A stretch of DNA of 64,000 nucleotides from Acanthamoeba sp. SK_2022b. Taxonomy: Eukaryota > Discosea > Longamoebia > Acanthamoebidae. Below are positions 48,472-63,300 of this stretch, piece after piece. The DNA lies in the NCBI GenBank assembly GCA_027943245.1, contig JANDJZ010000072.1, forward strand, positions 1-64,000, given 5' to 3'. Below the pieces are notes generated by a model. The model did no database searches, was not told where the DNA came from, and was given only the letters and a program-made list of their open reading frames with translations. Position 1 is the stretch's first letter; each line of letters starts with the position of its first letter. A program made the translations under genes and the position numbers.

Positions 48472-48541
48472 AATGACGATACACGTGCAGCCTTATCTCT
48501 TGTGAGCCGACGAGGCTCGTCACACTTCTCTATCCGCCTCG

Positions 48542-50454
48542 ATGCCCCAGACACAACGACACCGCTACGGCGCGCTGCTGTGGTCGTGCCTGCTCTTTGG
48601 CATTGGATCAATCTTTTTTCTGCACAGCATCTTCATCTCTGCTCAAAATCGCAATCGCGATGCGATGACTGATGCCTCCGCTTTGCATGGCCCCGTTTTT
48701 TGGCAACCTTCCCATCCCTCGGAGAAAGCAGCCGCGGCTCCTATCCATCTTTTGCCTCCAACATTGTTGAGTGACACTAGACGTCCGCCTACAAGCAAAG
48801 CGACCGAAAAAGGTGGCGACTGTGGCGAAGAGCTGACTGCCGACGATCTCGAGATGTGCGCTCATCTATGGAAGACGGACGCCGTCCGCGTCCACAACAA
48901 GACCATGCTCCGAGCGCTGGTCCAGCAGCTGCCTGCCGTCCTGCGTGCCGCCACCTTCGTCCCCTTCACACAACCGCACCGAGTTCGGGTCGACCAAGAG
49001 GTAACTCGCCTTCTCCCCCGAGCCCGCCTCACCGCGCGTTTTGTTGAGTGTGATTTGACAAGTTTTCGCCACGCAGGTGTGCCTGGCCACGATCCGTGAC
49101 GACTGGTGCAGAGAAAGCGCGGTGAAAAGTGGCCTCTGCGGCGTCTTGGCCACTGAGGACCCGCAGGGCCTGAGCCTCCTCGCCGAGGAGGAGGTCGTCT
49201 ACCATTCGCTCGTGCGCGCCACGGACGCGCTACGCGAGCGCAGGCCCTTCGTACCCGACCCGCAGAAGCCGCCCAAACTGGCCTATCTTGTACGATTATT
49301 GCGACCCTTTTCTCCTCTCTCTCTCTCTCTCTCATCAGTTTGCATGAAGTTGCTGCAACTGATCGCAGCGTGTGTCAATGATTGAAGCTTTTACACTCAC
49401 GCACTCACGGTTCATACAAGCTGATTTCTTGTCTGTTCCTCTAACATCCTGCAGGTCTTTGGCTACGATCATCCCGGGATTAAGGCGCCCAACACGGCAG
49501 ACAATCTAATCACCCTGCTCGAGAGCATCTACCACCCCGACGACACTATTCTCGTGCACATCGACGGATATTCTTCTCCACCGTTCTACGAAGCAATCCA
49601 AACCTACACCGATCGATACCCCAACGTCCACACCGCAGTATGTCTAGACACAGTCGCCACACACTCAACTCGCTGATTGCGCATTCTCTCACTCGCGTTT
49701 TCTATTGCAGCAAGATCGTTTTAAGGGATCGTGGGGTGGCATGTCACTCGTATGGATGGAGCTCACGGGCATAGCAGAGGCGCTGGTCAGAGACCCAGAG
49801 TGGGAGTTTATGATCAATCTCAGCGCGAGCGACTATCCCATCAAGACGCACAAAGAGATCACGCAATTCCTGAGCCTACACCGCGGACAGAGTTTCATTG
49901 CGCACACGTATCCCGCCCAAAAGGACAACGACCACTCTTACTACGTGGAGTGCTCCTGTATGCTTGTCTTGCTCTCTCATTTCGCACACGCTCGCATGTT
50001 CACAAGCTGAGACTAGAACCTAAACCTATCTCGTTGCAGCTGTGCCAGTACGGGTAGAAGGCATTGACGGCTATGTCTCTCAGTTTCCCTCTGGGGATCA
50101 TCTCAACACGTCTGTCCAGTACGCGCGCGGCGAGAATTGGTACGCGCCACAACCTTTTTCCTTGTCTGTGCTGGTACCTGACGCATGGTATTGATACTTA
50201 TCGTCGCTGGTTAATCATTGGTGGTCACGGGACACCCAGGTGGGTGCTGAGCCGCGAGTTCTGCGAGTGGCTGGTGAGCTCCAACACCGTGCGCAGAATG
50301 CTGCAGTGGGGAAAACATATCCTTATACCTGATGAATATTTCATCATGTCCGCTGCTGTCTGGTCACCTCATTACTCATCAGTTGTCAACAACCATCTTC
50401 GGTACATGCCAGGCCTTCTTTGCGTTTGTTTTGTTTGGAACTGATTTCTGATTG

Positions 50455-50506
<52 letters not shown>

Positions 50507-50670
50507 TTAGATATATCCGCTTGCGCAATGGGAACAGAGACATCGAGGAAATGGACATTCCGTTGATGCAGAGATCCTCCGCTCTCTTCGCAAGAAAGTT
50601 TCGCTCAGACAACAATCTGCTCCAGCTAATGGCAGCCTGGCGGAACAAGAAAACCCAAATGGAGCGATAA
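48542..50670 (+). CDS. GT14-family glycosyltransferase (core-2/I-branching or xylosyltransferase type)
   Basis: Type II membrane protein. A short cytosolic N-terminus (MPQTQRHRYG) is followed by a signal anchor (LLWSCLLFGIGSIFFLHSIF). The lumenal stem and catalytic region carry KLAYLVFGYDHPG, IYHPDDTILVHIDGYSS, RFKGSWGGMSLVWMEL, the family hallmark FMINLSASDYPIKTHKEI, SFIAHTYP, FCEWLVSSNTVRRML and LIPDEYFIMSAAVWSP. The last exon follows a (GT)n intron. GT14 enzymes transfer GlcNAc, xylose or glucuronate from nucleotide sugars in the Golgi; the sugar used here cannot be told. Only 70 bases separate it from the upstream acyltransferase on the same strand. Confidence 0.85.
50456..50505 (+). repeat. 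(GT)n microsatellite in glycosyltransferase intron
   Basis: About 25 GT units. The acceptor ggttag follows immediately. Confidence 0.95.
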
Positions 50671-50812
50671 ACGTCCTTCACCCTTTATGGTTGCGCTTAT
50701 TTTGCGATGTTGAGGGCTGTTCGCCAACGCAGTGCTGATGGCCATCAACAAGCTGCCGGCCCAGGGGATGGCTATCAGCTGAGGGACACCAAAGCTGATA
50801 GTCACGACTGTT

Positions 50813-50930
50813 GGATACGGCCATACTGCGCAGAAAGCACCGCTTCCCATCCGAACAGCGAAGTTAAGCTGCGCCAGGCGGTGTTAGTACTGGGGTGGGC
50901 GACCACCCGGGAATCCACCGTGCCGTATCC
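50813..50930 (+). rRNA. 5S ribosomal RNA, copy 1
   Basis: 118 nt from ggatacgg to ccgtatcc, whose ends pair as helix I. Contains the conserved cccatccgaacagcgaagtt (loop B/helix III region) and a box-C-like gggcgaccacccggg. Four T follow as Pol III terminator. Identical to the copy at 52660. Confidence 0.96.
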
Positions 50931-50939
50931 TTTTGACTT

Positions 50940-52650
50940 GAGCGCTTCTTTTCCCCTTTTCCAGTGTGCCTCACTTTTTCCTTAGTATCAAAGAATACAA
51001 ATGTCAAACCAAAAGCTATCCACATGATAAAACAAACTTTTGGAAATTGCCAACCTGAGGCACATCAGCTTATCCCCCCTTGAACAGTCCACGTACTGTT
51101 GTGCATGCACCTCCTTCATTGGTTGCATCCTTGCTATGGTTTAGGAAAGGTGACCGTTAATTTTGATAGTAATGGTCTACATCAGTTCTCAATCAGTTAG
51201 TTATCAAGGCCACTTGTTGGTTGACCTTCTGCTGGTGCCAAGTCATAGAGGCCATCTCATACTGTTCACAACTTTTATGCCAGGAAGTGCAAGGTGTTAG
51301 AAAAGGTGGTGTTAACAGAGGGAAAGAGCAGTTCTTATTGCTATGTGTTTTTTACTCAACACCAAGACATTTTGCTAATGTTTCAATTTGCACCAAGGTA
51401 CTGAAACTTGTACATATTTCCATGTGTTTTTATTAAAGTGTGCATTGTTAAAAGAGTCATTGTTATTTATGAACACCTGTTTGTAGGAAGAGGTAAGTTT
51501 TATTCTGAAAGTACACCTTCTTTAGTGCATGAGCATGTGATTGTGTTTGTTTTTCAACTAGTAGCCTGCACTTGTGGGTTCAAATCTGTCACCATCCACT
51601 GGCAATCATCAATCTCAGAACCCCAAGGCAAGTGCATTTTACCATTGATATCTGTGCAGTACTGTCAGATTCTTGCTACAATGATTGGACATTTTCATGG
51701 GAAAACACAAAATGCTAAGACAGAATTTTGCAGCCTGAAAGTTCACAGTTGTGGATCCATTCAGGGGTTTCTCTCCCAAACCACCTCCCCAACATCTGAA
51801 TGACAACAGGTATGCCCACAGCTGGTTTTGTAGACCACCTTTTGCGCCTCTCCATGACTTTGAGAAATTTTACCATTTCAATCCATTCCATTGCACATTA
51901 CAAACAATTACCCTACCTAAAATATTGTAAACTTAAGATTACAATTGTTACTTGGTTGAAAGCTAGGTAATTCACCAGATAGCACTGCAGAGTGTGGTTT
52001 CGAAAAAAGGTACAACGTCACTTTTTAACAAACCTGAAAACTGGTGTACATGAGGGCAAGGTGGAACGTACTTTTCATGTCCAGGTGGAATGGAGCACAA
52101 AATGAAATTATCTTCACCAGTAAAGTGTTATCTCAAATTTGAATGATCAAAGGCAGGGTATCTTCTCTTTTGTACAGGTGCTGGGCCCAGTCAGTGCATA
52201 GTTTGGTGACCTGCACCTTCCACAAAGAGAGCCAGCTGTGTGCAGCCAAGATTTTTTCTGGGCAAGCTGGACTCATCCTCTTCATCCTCTTCATTGGTCC
52301 AGATGTGCCCAAGCCCTAGATTGCCATCCCACTTTCAAAAAGAGACACTGTTGTCTCTCTTACTTCTGATAAGAGCCAAGAGATCAGATGAAAGGGAAGA
52401 TAAAGGGATGAGGGAGTTCAAAATGAGAAGGAGGAGTTGGTGTTGGTGTACCTATTGTGCTGGGTGTGTTCTTGTTAATAGGGTGCACCTGACTTACTGG
52501 GGTGCAACCTTGGGAACTTGAAAATCAGATCTTCTTTCAGAGGTGGAGGACATGACTCCAATATCTGATAAAGTCACACTTTTGTCTCCTCTTTTATGTT
52601 CCCCGAGGGCTCAATGGGGGCATCAATCAAGGACAACAAAGGAATTGAAC
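50940..52650. mobile_element. AT-rich island between the two 5S genes
   Basis: No supported protein gene. It contains the second copy of the dispersed repeat (51820-51989) and a short block gtcactttttaac shared with the start of the window. Composition and repeat content match the left island, suggesting related mobile-element remains. Confidence 0.5.
51820..51989 (+). repeat. dispersed repeat, copy 2
   Basis: Colinear with 2378-2597 in the same orientation but about 50 bases shorter. Confidence 0.75.
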
Positions 52651-52659
52651 ATAGTTGTT

Positions 52660-52777
52660 GGATACGGCCATACTGCGCAGAAAGCACCGCTTCCCATCCG
52701 AACAGCGAAGTTAAGCTGCGCCAGGCGGTGTTAGTACTGGGGTGGGCGACCACCCGGGAATCCACCGTGCCGTATCC
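52660..52777 (+). rRNA. 5S ribosomal RNA, copy 2
   Basis: Identical to copy 1 across all 118 nt, with the same immediate 5' flank (ttgttg / tgttg) and a near-identical 3' flank (ttttgactcgagc versus ttttgacttgagc). TTTT terminator follows. Confidence 0.96.
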
Positions 52778-52939
52778 TTTTGACTCGAGCAGCGCTTTTT
52801 ATGTGCTTCCTATTGCCTGCTCACAGCCGCGAGGCAGTTTGTATTCAACCCAAGGAGTTGAGGAATGAATGTTCTGATCATGCAAGTATCACCGTTATCC
52901 AAGCAGGCCAATGCAAGCAACCATTGGTGTTGGAGGTGC

Positions 52940-54429
52940 TTAGACCGAGGGGGATGATGGGAACAGCGCGGTCGCCACCTTCTCAGCTCTTTGGCCGGGC
53001 CTCGCGTAGAGCTCCAACAGGAACACCAATCGCTTTCCTCCGACCGTACGGGCCAGCCATCGCTGCACTTCCTCGACAGGCCACCGCGCCACGTTGCTCC
53101 CCCCTTCTTCGTCTTCGTCTTCGCCATCACCATCGTCTGTGGGGTTCTGGGTCGATTCGCGTAGTGGCCTCGGCTGCTTCTGCTGCGCCGAGTGGAGCAG
53201 CCGGCCGAATTCGGCGTGCTCGGCGGGCGTTATGAGGGCCTGAAGGGCGAGATAGCGGACCAGCGACATGAGAGCTATCTCCTCCTTGTCCTCGTCGATA
53301 CACACCAGCGTCCGCGCGGCCTCGACCTTGACCTGTGCCCCTTGCCCTTCGTCCATTTCTTGATTGTCAGGGATACCGTCGTGCTGTCCGTTGTCAACCC
53401 TGGGCCTCTTGTTGGACACCCTCTCCGGGGCGCCGCCTGCCGGTGACCTCTCGGACTGCCTGCGGTGGGCCAAGCGAATCGATGCTTGCATGTCGAGGGG
53501 CACGAGGAGGATAACGCTATCGAGGGTAGCGTTCTTGTTGAGACCTTCGATGTCGATCGAGAGCGTCACAGTGGGCAGCAGGCCGTCAAAGTGAGACGGC
53601 AGCGGGAAGCCGGATAAGTCCCCGCTTCCGGTCTGTGGTTGGCGCAGCGCCGGTGTGGGCGTGGTCGGGGCGCCGCCCGCTGTCCGAGTTTCGCCTACTT
53701 GCTCGGCCGCTGTCTTGACTGATCGGAAGTCGACCAGCACGGAGGAGTCCTCGACCTTGCGCTTACGGGGGAGCGCTACCGCGTCGTTGCCGCCGTCATC
53801 GCCGCCAAACTGCACGGACACGAGAGGTACAGCCCTGCCCGTTAGACCTCGTGGGCAGCAGTCACAGACACACGTGTCACTCGTGGGCTGGACTGGGTGG
53901 CTCAAGAGCCTCCCTTACCTGTGCTGAGAGGTCTGGTGCGGTGTGGTGCTGACGCGGATAGAAGGAGCGAAGACCAGTGATGCGGCCCTGCACGAGCAGC
54001 GACGCTCGTTCGAGCTGGTGCAGCGAGGCTGCCACGTTCGCCGCATCGCTGCAATGAGAGAAAGGCGTCGCATCAATGCGTGGACCACAATCAACGGAGG
54101 TGGGGAGGGGAAGGCTTACCGCAGCGTGTGCACTTTTACGTGGGGATGCGTCCGTTGGAAGAATGGCAGCGGCCAAGGCCGCAGGTACACGGTGGAAACG
54201 GGCAGCAGCGAGACTGCGAGTGGTGTGTGCGGTGTGTGAGCTCTCACTTACGCTGTCCCTGGCTGGGCGTGGGAAACAGGAAAAAATAAATATACACGCA
54301 GCGTACAATGTGTATTGATGAAACGCGCCGCGTTCAGCCGCTCCAAGTGAAAACGATCGGTGATGGCGTTCCATCGGAGCGTCTGGGCGACTTGGTGTCG
54401 CACAAAACGGTGCCATGTCGACAACGGGT

Positions 54430-54495
<66 letters not shown>

Positions 54496-56895
54496 GAGAG
54501 AGAGAGAGAGAGAGAGTACGCATCAGCAATGTGTGCGTAGTGCAACGGTGTCGAGGGATTGGCACCTGGACAAAACTTGGCTTACATGAGCCTCGACGTC
54601 GCTCCCTGTTGGCGAAGGGAAGACGTACACCTGCGTGAAGTTGGTCGAGCGGGACAGGGTGATCGAGCGCGCGCCGCTAGCTGGCTGGGCCTCTCGTTTG
54701 CCGGCGATGACGGCCTCACCACCATCCCCGTCGTCGAACACCAGCAGCTTGAGATCTGTGAGCAGGACGACGTGGCCCTCCTGCAGGCTCTCGAATCGAG
54801 CAAAGTCCTGCGAGTTGGTGTAGAGCTTCACCAGCAGGTCCTGGGTCCGCATATTCAACACTGGGTTCTGCTCCGTGCCCACGTCTAGCGTTGACATGTC
54901 CTGCAGCACGAGCCACCGGTAGTGGCGGAACCCCCCGGCGCTGTGGATAGAAGCCGAATGAAACGAGGGCTTGTGAGTACTCAGCCAAACCAGCCGCCGA
55001 AGGCGAGAACCGGGGGGGGAAGGGCGAGAACGGAGGCCTAGGCACCATCCGCTAGAGCTGACTCCGCCGCTGCCCCACTCGGGGACCTTCCGAGATCGCT
55101 CCTGTCGTCCGGCGAATATCACACGGCCGAGGTAGTCGAAGGCACCCCCATCCTCCACCTTGCGCAGCTTTGAGCTCATGACAATATCGTAGTTGATGCG
55201 TGGAATGCGAGGCCACTGAGATGCTTTGGGGGGGGGGGTGATGCAAGTGAGTGCATGGCCAGTGCGAGGGGAATCGCCGTTGAATCCTTTGGTGAGGCCA
55301 GTACGAGTGAGTTTGAAGAGGTAGGAAGTGCCCGCATTGAGGGAGAGCTCCCAGGGAGGACCGTGTGGATGCGGATAGGCGGGCTTGATTCTGTACTTGC
55401 CGATCAACACAAGGTCACCTGTCAGCAGAGTGAAGCGTGCATGAGTAGCTGTCCCCGGTACAACTCAGTCGCTGCTATGAGCAATTGCTCTCGCTACCTA
55501 TCTCGAGATGCGGATAGTAGTAAGCGCACATGTTTGTCCATAACACAACCGTGGCGCTCTCCGTGCGATCGCCTGGAAAAATGTGATGCAACGACGCACA
55601 GACATCCGCCCACGCAGAGATGTGAGAACCGATCACTTCACCGTGCCGAGGGCGCGAAGATCGTACGAACGACAAGCTGGCAGCGCATGGGATACCTAGC
55701 GTTGCTGTCCGATCGCTTGGCGTAGTGTATCACCTTTGACTTCTGTACAAGCGTCCACGTGAGTCACAGCTGGGTAAGCAGGCTATCTTGGTCGGGTCGA
55801 TCCCACCTGCACGATCCGGGCCACGAAAGGACCGGCTCCGGCTCGCTGTCCTCCGCCCACGCTCTCGTGTTCGTTCATGGCCTCGTTAATCGTGTAGAGG
55901 TTGCCCCGGCTGCGGCCTTCCTCGTCAACGGCCTCTTGGTTGTCCTCCTGGCCCACGCGTAGAAACTCGTCCATGGGAAGGCCCGTCAGAAGCTCCAACT
56001 CTTCGTCCGACACCGATAACCGCCCGTGCCATCGCTGGTGAGCGCCTGCTCGTCCTTCACCACCGCCATCTTCATCTTCTTCGTGTCCGACGTTCAGGTC
56101 TAGTTCTACCTCGCTTCGCGGCTCGTTCTCGAGCCTGCCCCAGTTGCGGCCATAGATGCAGGTATCGTTGTTGATGTGAAGGTAGTAGCCTCGCGTGCCA
56201 ATCAGAGGCGAGGCGCTGCGCTCCCGCGACGCCGCCTGCTCGGCGTAGTGTATTGATTTCGGTGCAACGACGACGCTGGCCATCGTGCAGCTGAGCTTGG
56301 TGAGAATGATGATTCCATCGCCTCCGATGACCGTTTCATCGAACCAGTTGGAGCACTGTTCCACCTGAAGCCGCCAACCACACTCAGCTATGGCGCACAC
56401 GCACCCCCCACACAGCACTAGCAGCGGTATGTACCTTGACCACTCTGCCCGGCATCAGCCGGCCGGTGTAGACCAGGTTATTAAGGGATGGGTGCAGCAA
56501 GCACTTGCGCTTCAGAACGCCGTCGGTAAGGGTAACGTCAAAGAGATCAGCGTTTATCCCCTCGCGCTCCGCGCCGTTGGACAGCTGGAGTAGATTCTCT
56601 GCCGCTTGGTCGGGTATGTCTGAAGGCCGGTAGTGCGCGTGAGCAAGAGATCCGTCGTAACAAGGCAAGTAGTAGTGCCTGACGTACAGCGATCGATGCT
56701 CAGTGGGCACAGTATCAAATCCGTGCCATTCTCGGTAGTGCTGTACTCTAAAGAATCTGCCAACGCATGGGACAGCCGCGCGATTCCGTTCTCGCTCAAC
56801 CAATGCAGCACGCTCACACTTGCATCCTCACTGAGCTGCCCCCATGAACCCCCCGCTGTTGGATCCTGCGTAAGCGGCCGTTGTGGCTCCTCCAT
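52940..56895 (-). CDS. RADX: RADX-like single-strand DNA-binding protein
   Basis: Many-exon minus-strand gene starting MEEPQRPLTQDPTAGGSW. OB-fold-like segments appear in the order found in RADX: LFDVTLTDGVLKRKCLLHPS, LNNLVYTGRLMPGRVVKV, RGYYLHINNDTCIYGRNW, PFVARIVQVG, FDYLGRVIFAGRQERSRK, HYRWLVLQDMSTLDVGTEQN, LLVKLYTNSQDFARFESLQE and, further on, LVQGRITGLRSFYPRQHH. The C-terminal part (from about 53815) is acidic and less conserved, ending LFPSSPSV. RADX is an RPA-like protein that binds single-stranded DNA at replication forks and limits RAD51. Assignment rests on motif order recalled from the vertebrate protein. Exon boundaries near 56700 are not resolved, and the C-terminal exon could be a separate gene. 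Confidence 0.6.
54433..54518 (+). repeat. (GT)n(AG)n compound microsatellite in RADX-like intron
   Basis: A GT run (54433-54489) followed by an AG run (54493-54518), between two exons of the minus-strand gene. Confidence 0.9.
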
Positions 56896-56974
56896 GTCTA
56901 AGTTGGCGGCTGTAAAATACTTTTTTGATCACTCCCATTTATTTCATTTCATTTCATTTCATTTTCCCACATCC

Positions 56975-57231
56975 TGCGTGACGAGAAAGTGAGATTCTTA
57001 GTGCGTCTTTGGGCAAAGAACCACCCGCACGTCCTCTGCTGCGTCACAGTTTGTTCGCGGTGGCTCTGCTTGACGATTGTACGAACCCTCCTGGAATACC
57101 ACGCGACTTCTCTATCGCTAGACAACCACACGAAAAGCAACACGCTCTCATCGCGATTCTCCTTTGCATCTGTCTTCACTGTCACCAGCGATTGAGCCAA
57201 ACCTCTAAGAATCTCACTTTCTCGTCACGCA
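56975..57231. repeat. perfect 27-bp inverted repeat with 203-base spacer
   Basis: tgcgtgacgagaaagtgaga continuing ttcttag at 56975-57001 is the exact reverse complement of 57205-57231. The unit fills most of the space between the divergent RADX-like and fumarate-reductase-like genes and ends nine bases before the latter's ATG. No clear target-site duplication flanks it. Confidence 0.9.
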
Positions 57232-57240
57232 GAGTGCAAG

Positions 57241-60011
<2,771 letters not shown>

Positions 60012-60385
60012 GTGTGCCGCTATTCATCATCGCCTCCCCAACCGATGACAACACGTAAGCGCTTATACGTGACGTTGGTAACTGGGTTGCTCTGTTGCTG
60101 CTGCTTCGAAGGGAGTTCAACTGCTGAGAGAAACTGTTGACGGGGCCTTCTCGTTTGGCTCACCGGTTGCGGTGGTGGGTTTCCCGCGGACGAATGTCGA
60201 CGAGTTGCGTGTCGGAGTTGGGCGTCGCCCAATCCGAACTTAACGAGCCCCCTTTATCGAACAAGGATGTCCGTCCTTCTTGTTCCTTTTCTGAACACTA
60301 CCACCCTCAGCGACACCTCGCCTCCCTCCTTGTCTCTTGGCCGTCGTCGAACAGTATTGCCAGGCCTCGTGCACTTCTATCAGAT
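60012..60385. other. upstream region of receptor copy 4
   Basis: Between the flavoprotein stop and the receptor ATG on the same strand. No further gene recognised. Confidence 0.4.
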
Positions 60386-63300
60386 ATGGCCGTCAGCCGC
60401 GTGGCAACCGTTGGTTTTGCCTTTGCGCTTCTCGTGATCTTCTGCATAGGCCATGGTACGCCCTCTTCGGACAGTATCTAATCAATCAATTGCCAATTTT
60501 TTTTTAACAAGTGAAGCTCACCGCTCTGACAAGAAGCAGGTGCTACCTCGGGCGTACAACTCTATGGCGCCGGCAGCCCCAACACCCAGTCCGTCCTCTC
60601 CTCCTGGACCAATTCCTACCTCTACTACCGTGATGATGTGAGGTGCGTGGTCGTTGAGCCTTCCTTTACCTGGATTTTCCTTTCTCGAATGGGCTAGGTG
60701 CAACCGTTGGGGTAGTTTTTGATAGAATAATTAATGTCCTGCTCACCAATTGTTTGTCGTGTGTGTTAGCATCTCATACGACCCGAGCGGGGTGGCGGCG
60801 TCGCTGGAGTCTTACGCCGAAGGAGACGTGGTACGCCTCGTGCTGCGGGGAAGCGAGCTTCAGCGCCTTTGCCGAGAGCCACCCTTTTCGGAATTACCCT
60901 GTCGCTGGGTTGGCCTTGGAAAGGGCGCTCTAAATCGGGATCCCGCTTTCGCTTGCTCCGTGACGTGGCGGGGGTGGGTTTCAGGACTTTGTCTGTTTGG
61001 ACAGGGGACTGAGCGACCAGACCTCCAACCTGGTACAATTTCCGCTTGCAGGACAAGCCCTGGTGATGGCCTACAACATTCCGGAGCTAAACGCGACTGA
61101 CCCCAACCTGGTACGTTTCATCTTCCCTCGGCCCAGGCATGAGTAGTCCGAGCTAACATGCGTATCAATGGGTTGCTCTCTCGCCTTTCTTCTGTCATTT
61201 TGCAGGTCATCGAGAGGGACACGTTGGGTTTGATCTGGTCCGGCGCCATCACTAAGTGGAATGACGACCGCATCAAGGTGCACAACGAGGCGATCGCCAG
61301 CAAGCTGCCGGATAAGCTCATCACGATCGGATACCGCGACGACGACTTCCGCACCATCACTGAAGTCATCAAGCTTGCGCTAGAGAGCTTCAGCGACGAC
61401 TTCCGCTTGGCGCTGGCGGCGGCCAACCACAGCTTTGCAAACCTTAACATCAAAGGCGAGGACGCCGGTGCTTCTACGGCCCTCCGAATCCAATGGCTCA
61501 AGGTGCCGTCCGCCCACTACGAAGCCTCTGCCTCAACCGTAGTTGACCAGGCTGACCTTTCTCTCTCTCTCTCTCTTCGAATGTTACAGCAAACCAGCTA
61601 CGGTCTCACCTTCCTCAACTTTGCCGATGCGTATGACAGCGGTGTCGCGTGGATGAACATGTACAACAAAGCGGGTACACTGGTTACCCCTTCCATCGCT
61701 TCCGTCCAGTCCTCCATGGCGGATTACATCGAGGAGTATTCGCAGCACAACTTCACGGTGGACATCTACGACTCCAACGGCGCCGCCTCGTGGCCGATAT
61801 CCTACATGACCTTCTTCTCAATGCGCAAGAACATCACCACGTTCGACTGCACCAACGTTCAGGAACTGCTCCAGTTCATTGCCTGGGTCCACACCAACGA
61901 CGAGTAAGAGCCCCCGCTCTCGTTCATGCAGTGTTCTAGTCCACAAACCCTCACATGTGACTGGGCAGGGTGTCAAACGCGGCCCAGCGCATCAACGTGG
62001 CTCCGCTCGATCTGACCCTCAGGAAACGCCTGATCGACCTCCTGTCTGAAGTACAGTGCAACGGCGAGGAGGCATTCGCCTCCGAATTCCTCATCGGCAT
62101 CGGCACCCCACTGCCCGTGTTCCCGGCGTGGGCCAACGCGTGGAGCTCGTCTAACAGAAAGGCCAAATACTACGACGCTGCGTCGCTGCAGGCCAAGGAG
62201 GACCTGGTCACCTACACGGAGGACTTTGGTGTGACCAGCAACGGCATGGATCAGTCCTACTACGACCGCATGCCCGACGTCGCGCTCTTCCCCGCCACCT
62301 TCTTTGCCCTCGTTCCCGGTAAGTGAACCCGCCTCTGTTTGGGCCCTGGTGACCTGTCTCAATTTCTGATGACCCAATCTATCGCCGTACGTGCGGTGAT
62401 GGCTGCAGCATTCAACGTCCCCGAGCTCAAGGGAATGACGTTAGTGCTCGACTTTGACACCATTTCGGGCATCTATCTCAACGAAATTAAGATGTGGTCC
62501 GATCAGCGAATCAAGGACATCAACTCGCCAGAGGTGGCCGCCGCGCTGCCTGACCAGAATATCATCGTGGTGATTCACGAGGTCCAATCGGCCTACACGC
62601 AGCTCTTCACCACCATGCTCTCAACCATGGTGCCGGAGTTCAACGTCACGGTGAGTTTTTTTCGCCCACCTTAACTCACACAAACACTCACTCACCATTG
62701 CCTCCATACACCCGCTGGTTTAGATCGGTGTCAGCCTTCGCCCGAAGTTCCCCGTGCAACTCGTGCCCAACAGGACTGTCTCTACGGCGGTGGTCAACGG
62801 CCCGGGGTTTCTTCTTGACGCGACGCCCTACTCGTTCGCCTTTTGGCAGCTGCACGATGTGTTGCTGGTACGGGCGCAACTGCCTGCAAGCCCCCAGCGC
62901 CGATCGCTCGTTTCCTAACCTGGCTCTTTAGCTCCGCAATCTCGATGCCGCGTCGATGTACAACAAAGCCGGCAATGTGGTGGCGGCTACCACAGCTACT
63001 GTTACTAGCGCGCTCACCGATTACATGAACACCGCGACTACGTTGGACTACACCGGCATTGTTCTCGGTTGGACACAATTCTCCACCAATGATAACTGAT
63101 TTCTTTTTCGTCTAATCCCATAACTCGCCACTCCCAAACGCAGCCCCCAGCAGCGACAGCTGGCCCATTGCAACTTTCGGCTCGATGATCTATCGCTCCC
63201 AGACCATGGACGACTGTTTCAAGGCTTCCGCACTGGCGGACTTCATCATATGGACGCAGACCGACGCGAACGCCCTCAAGATTGCCGAGAGGTAAGCCTT

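Noticed and set aside
56975..57231. Transposon with target-site duplication
   Set aside because: The inverted repeat is real, but the bases outside the two arms do not match as a duplication, so no transposon class is claimed.
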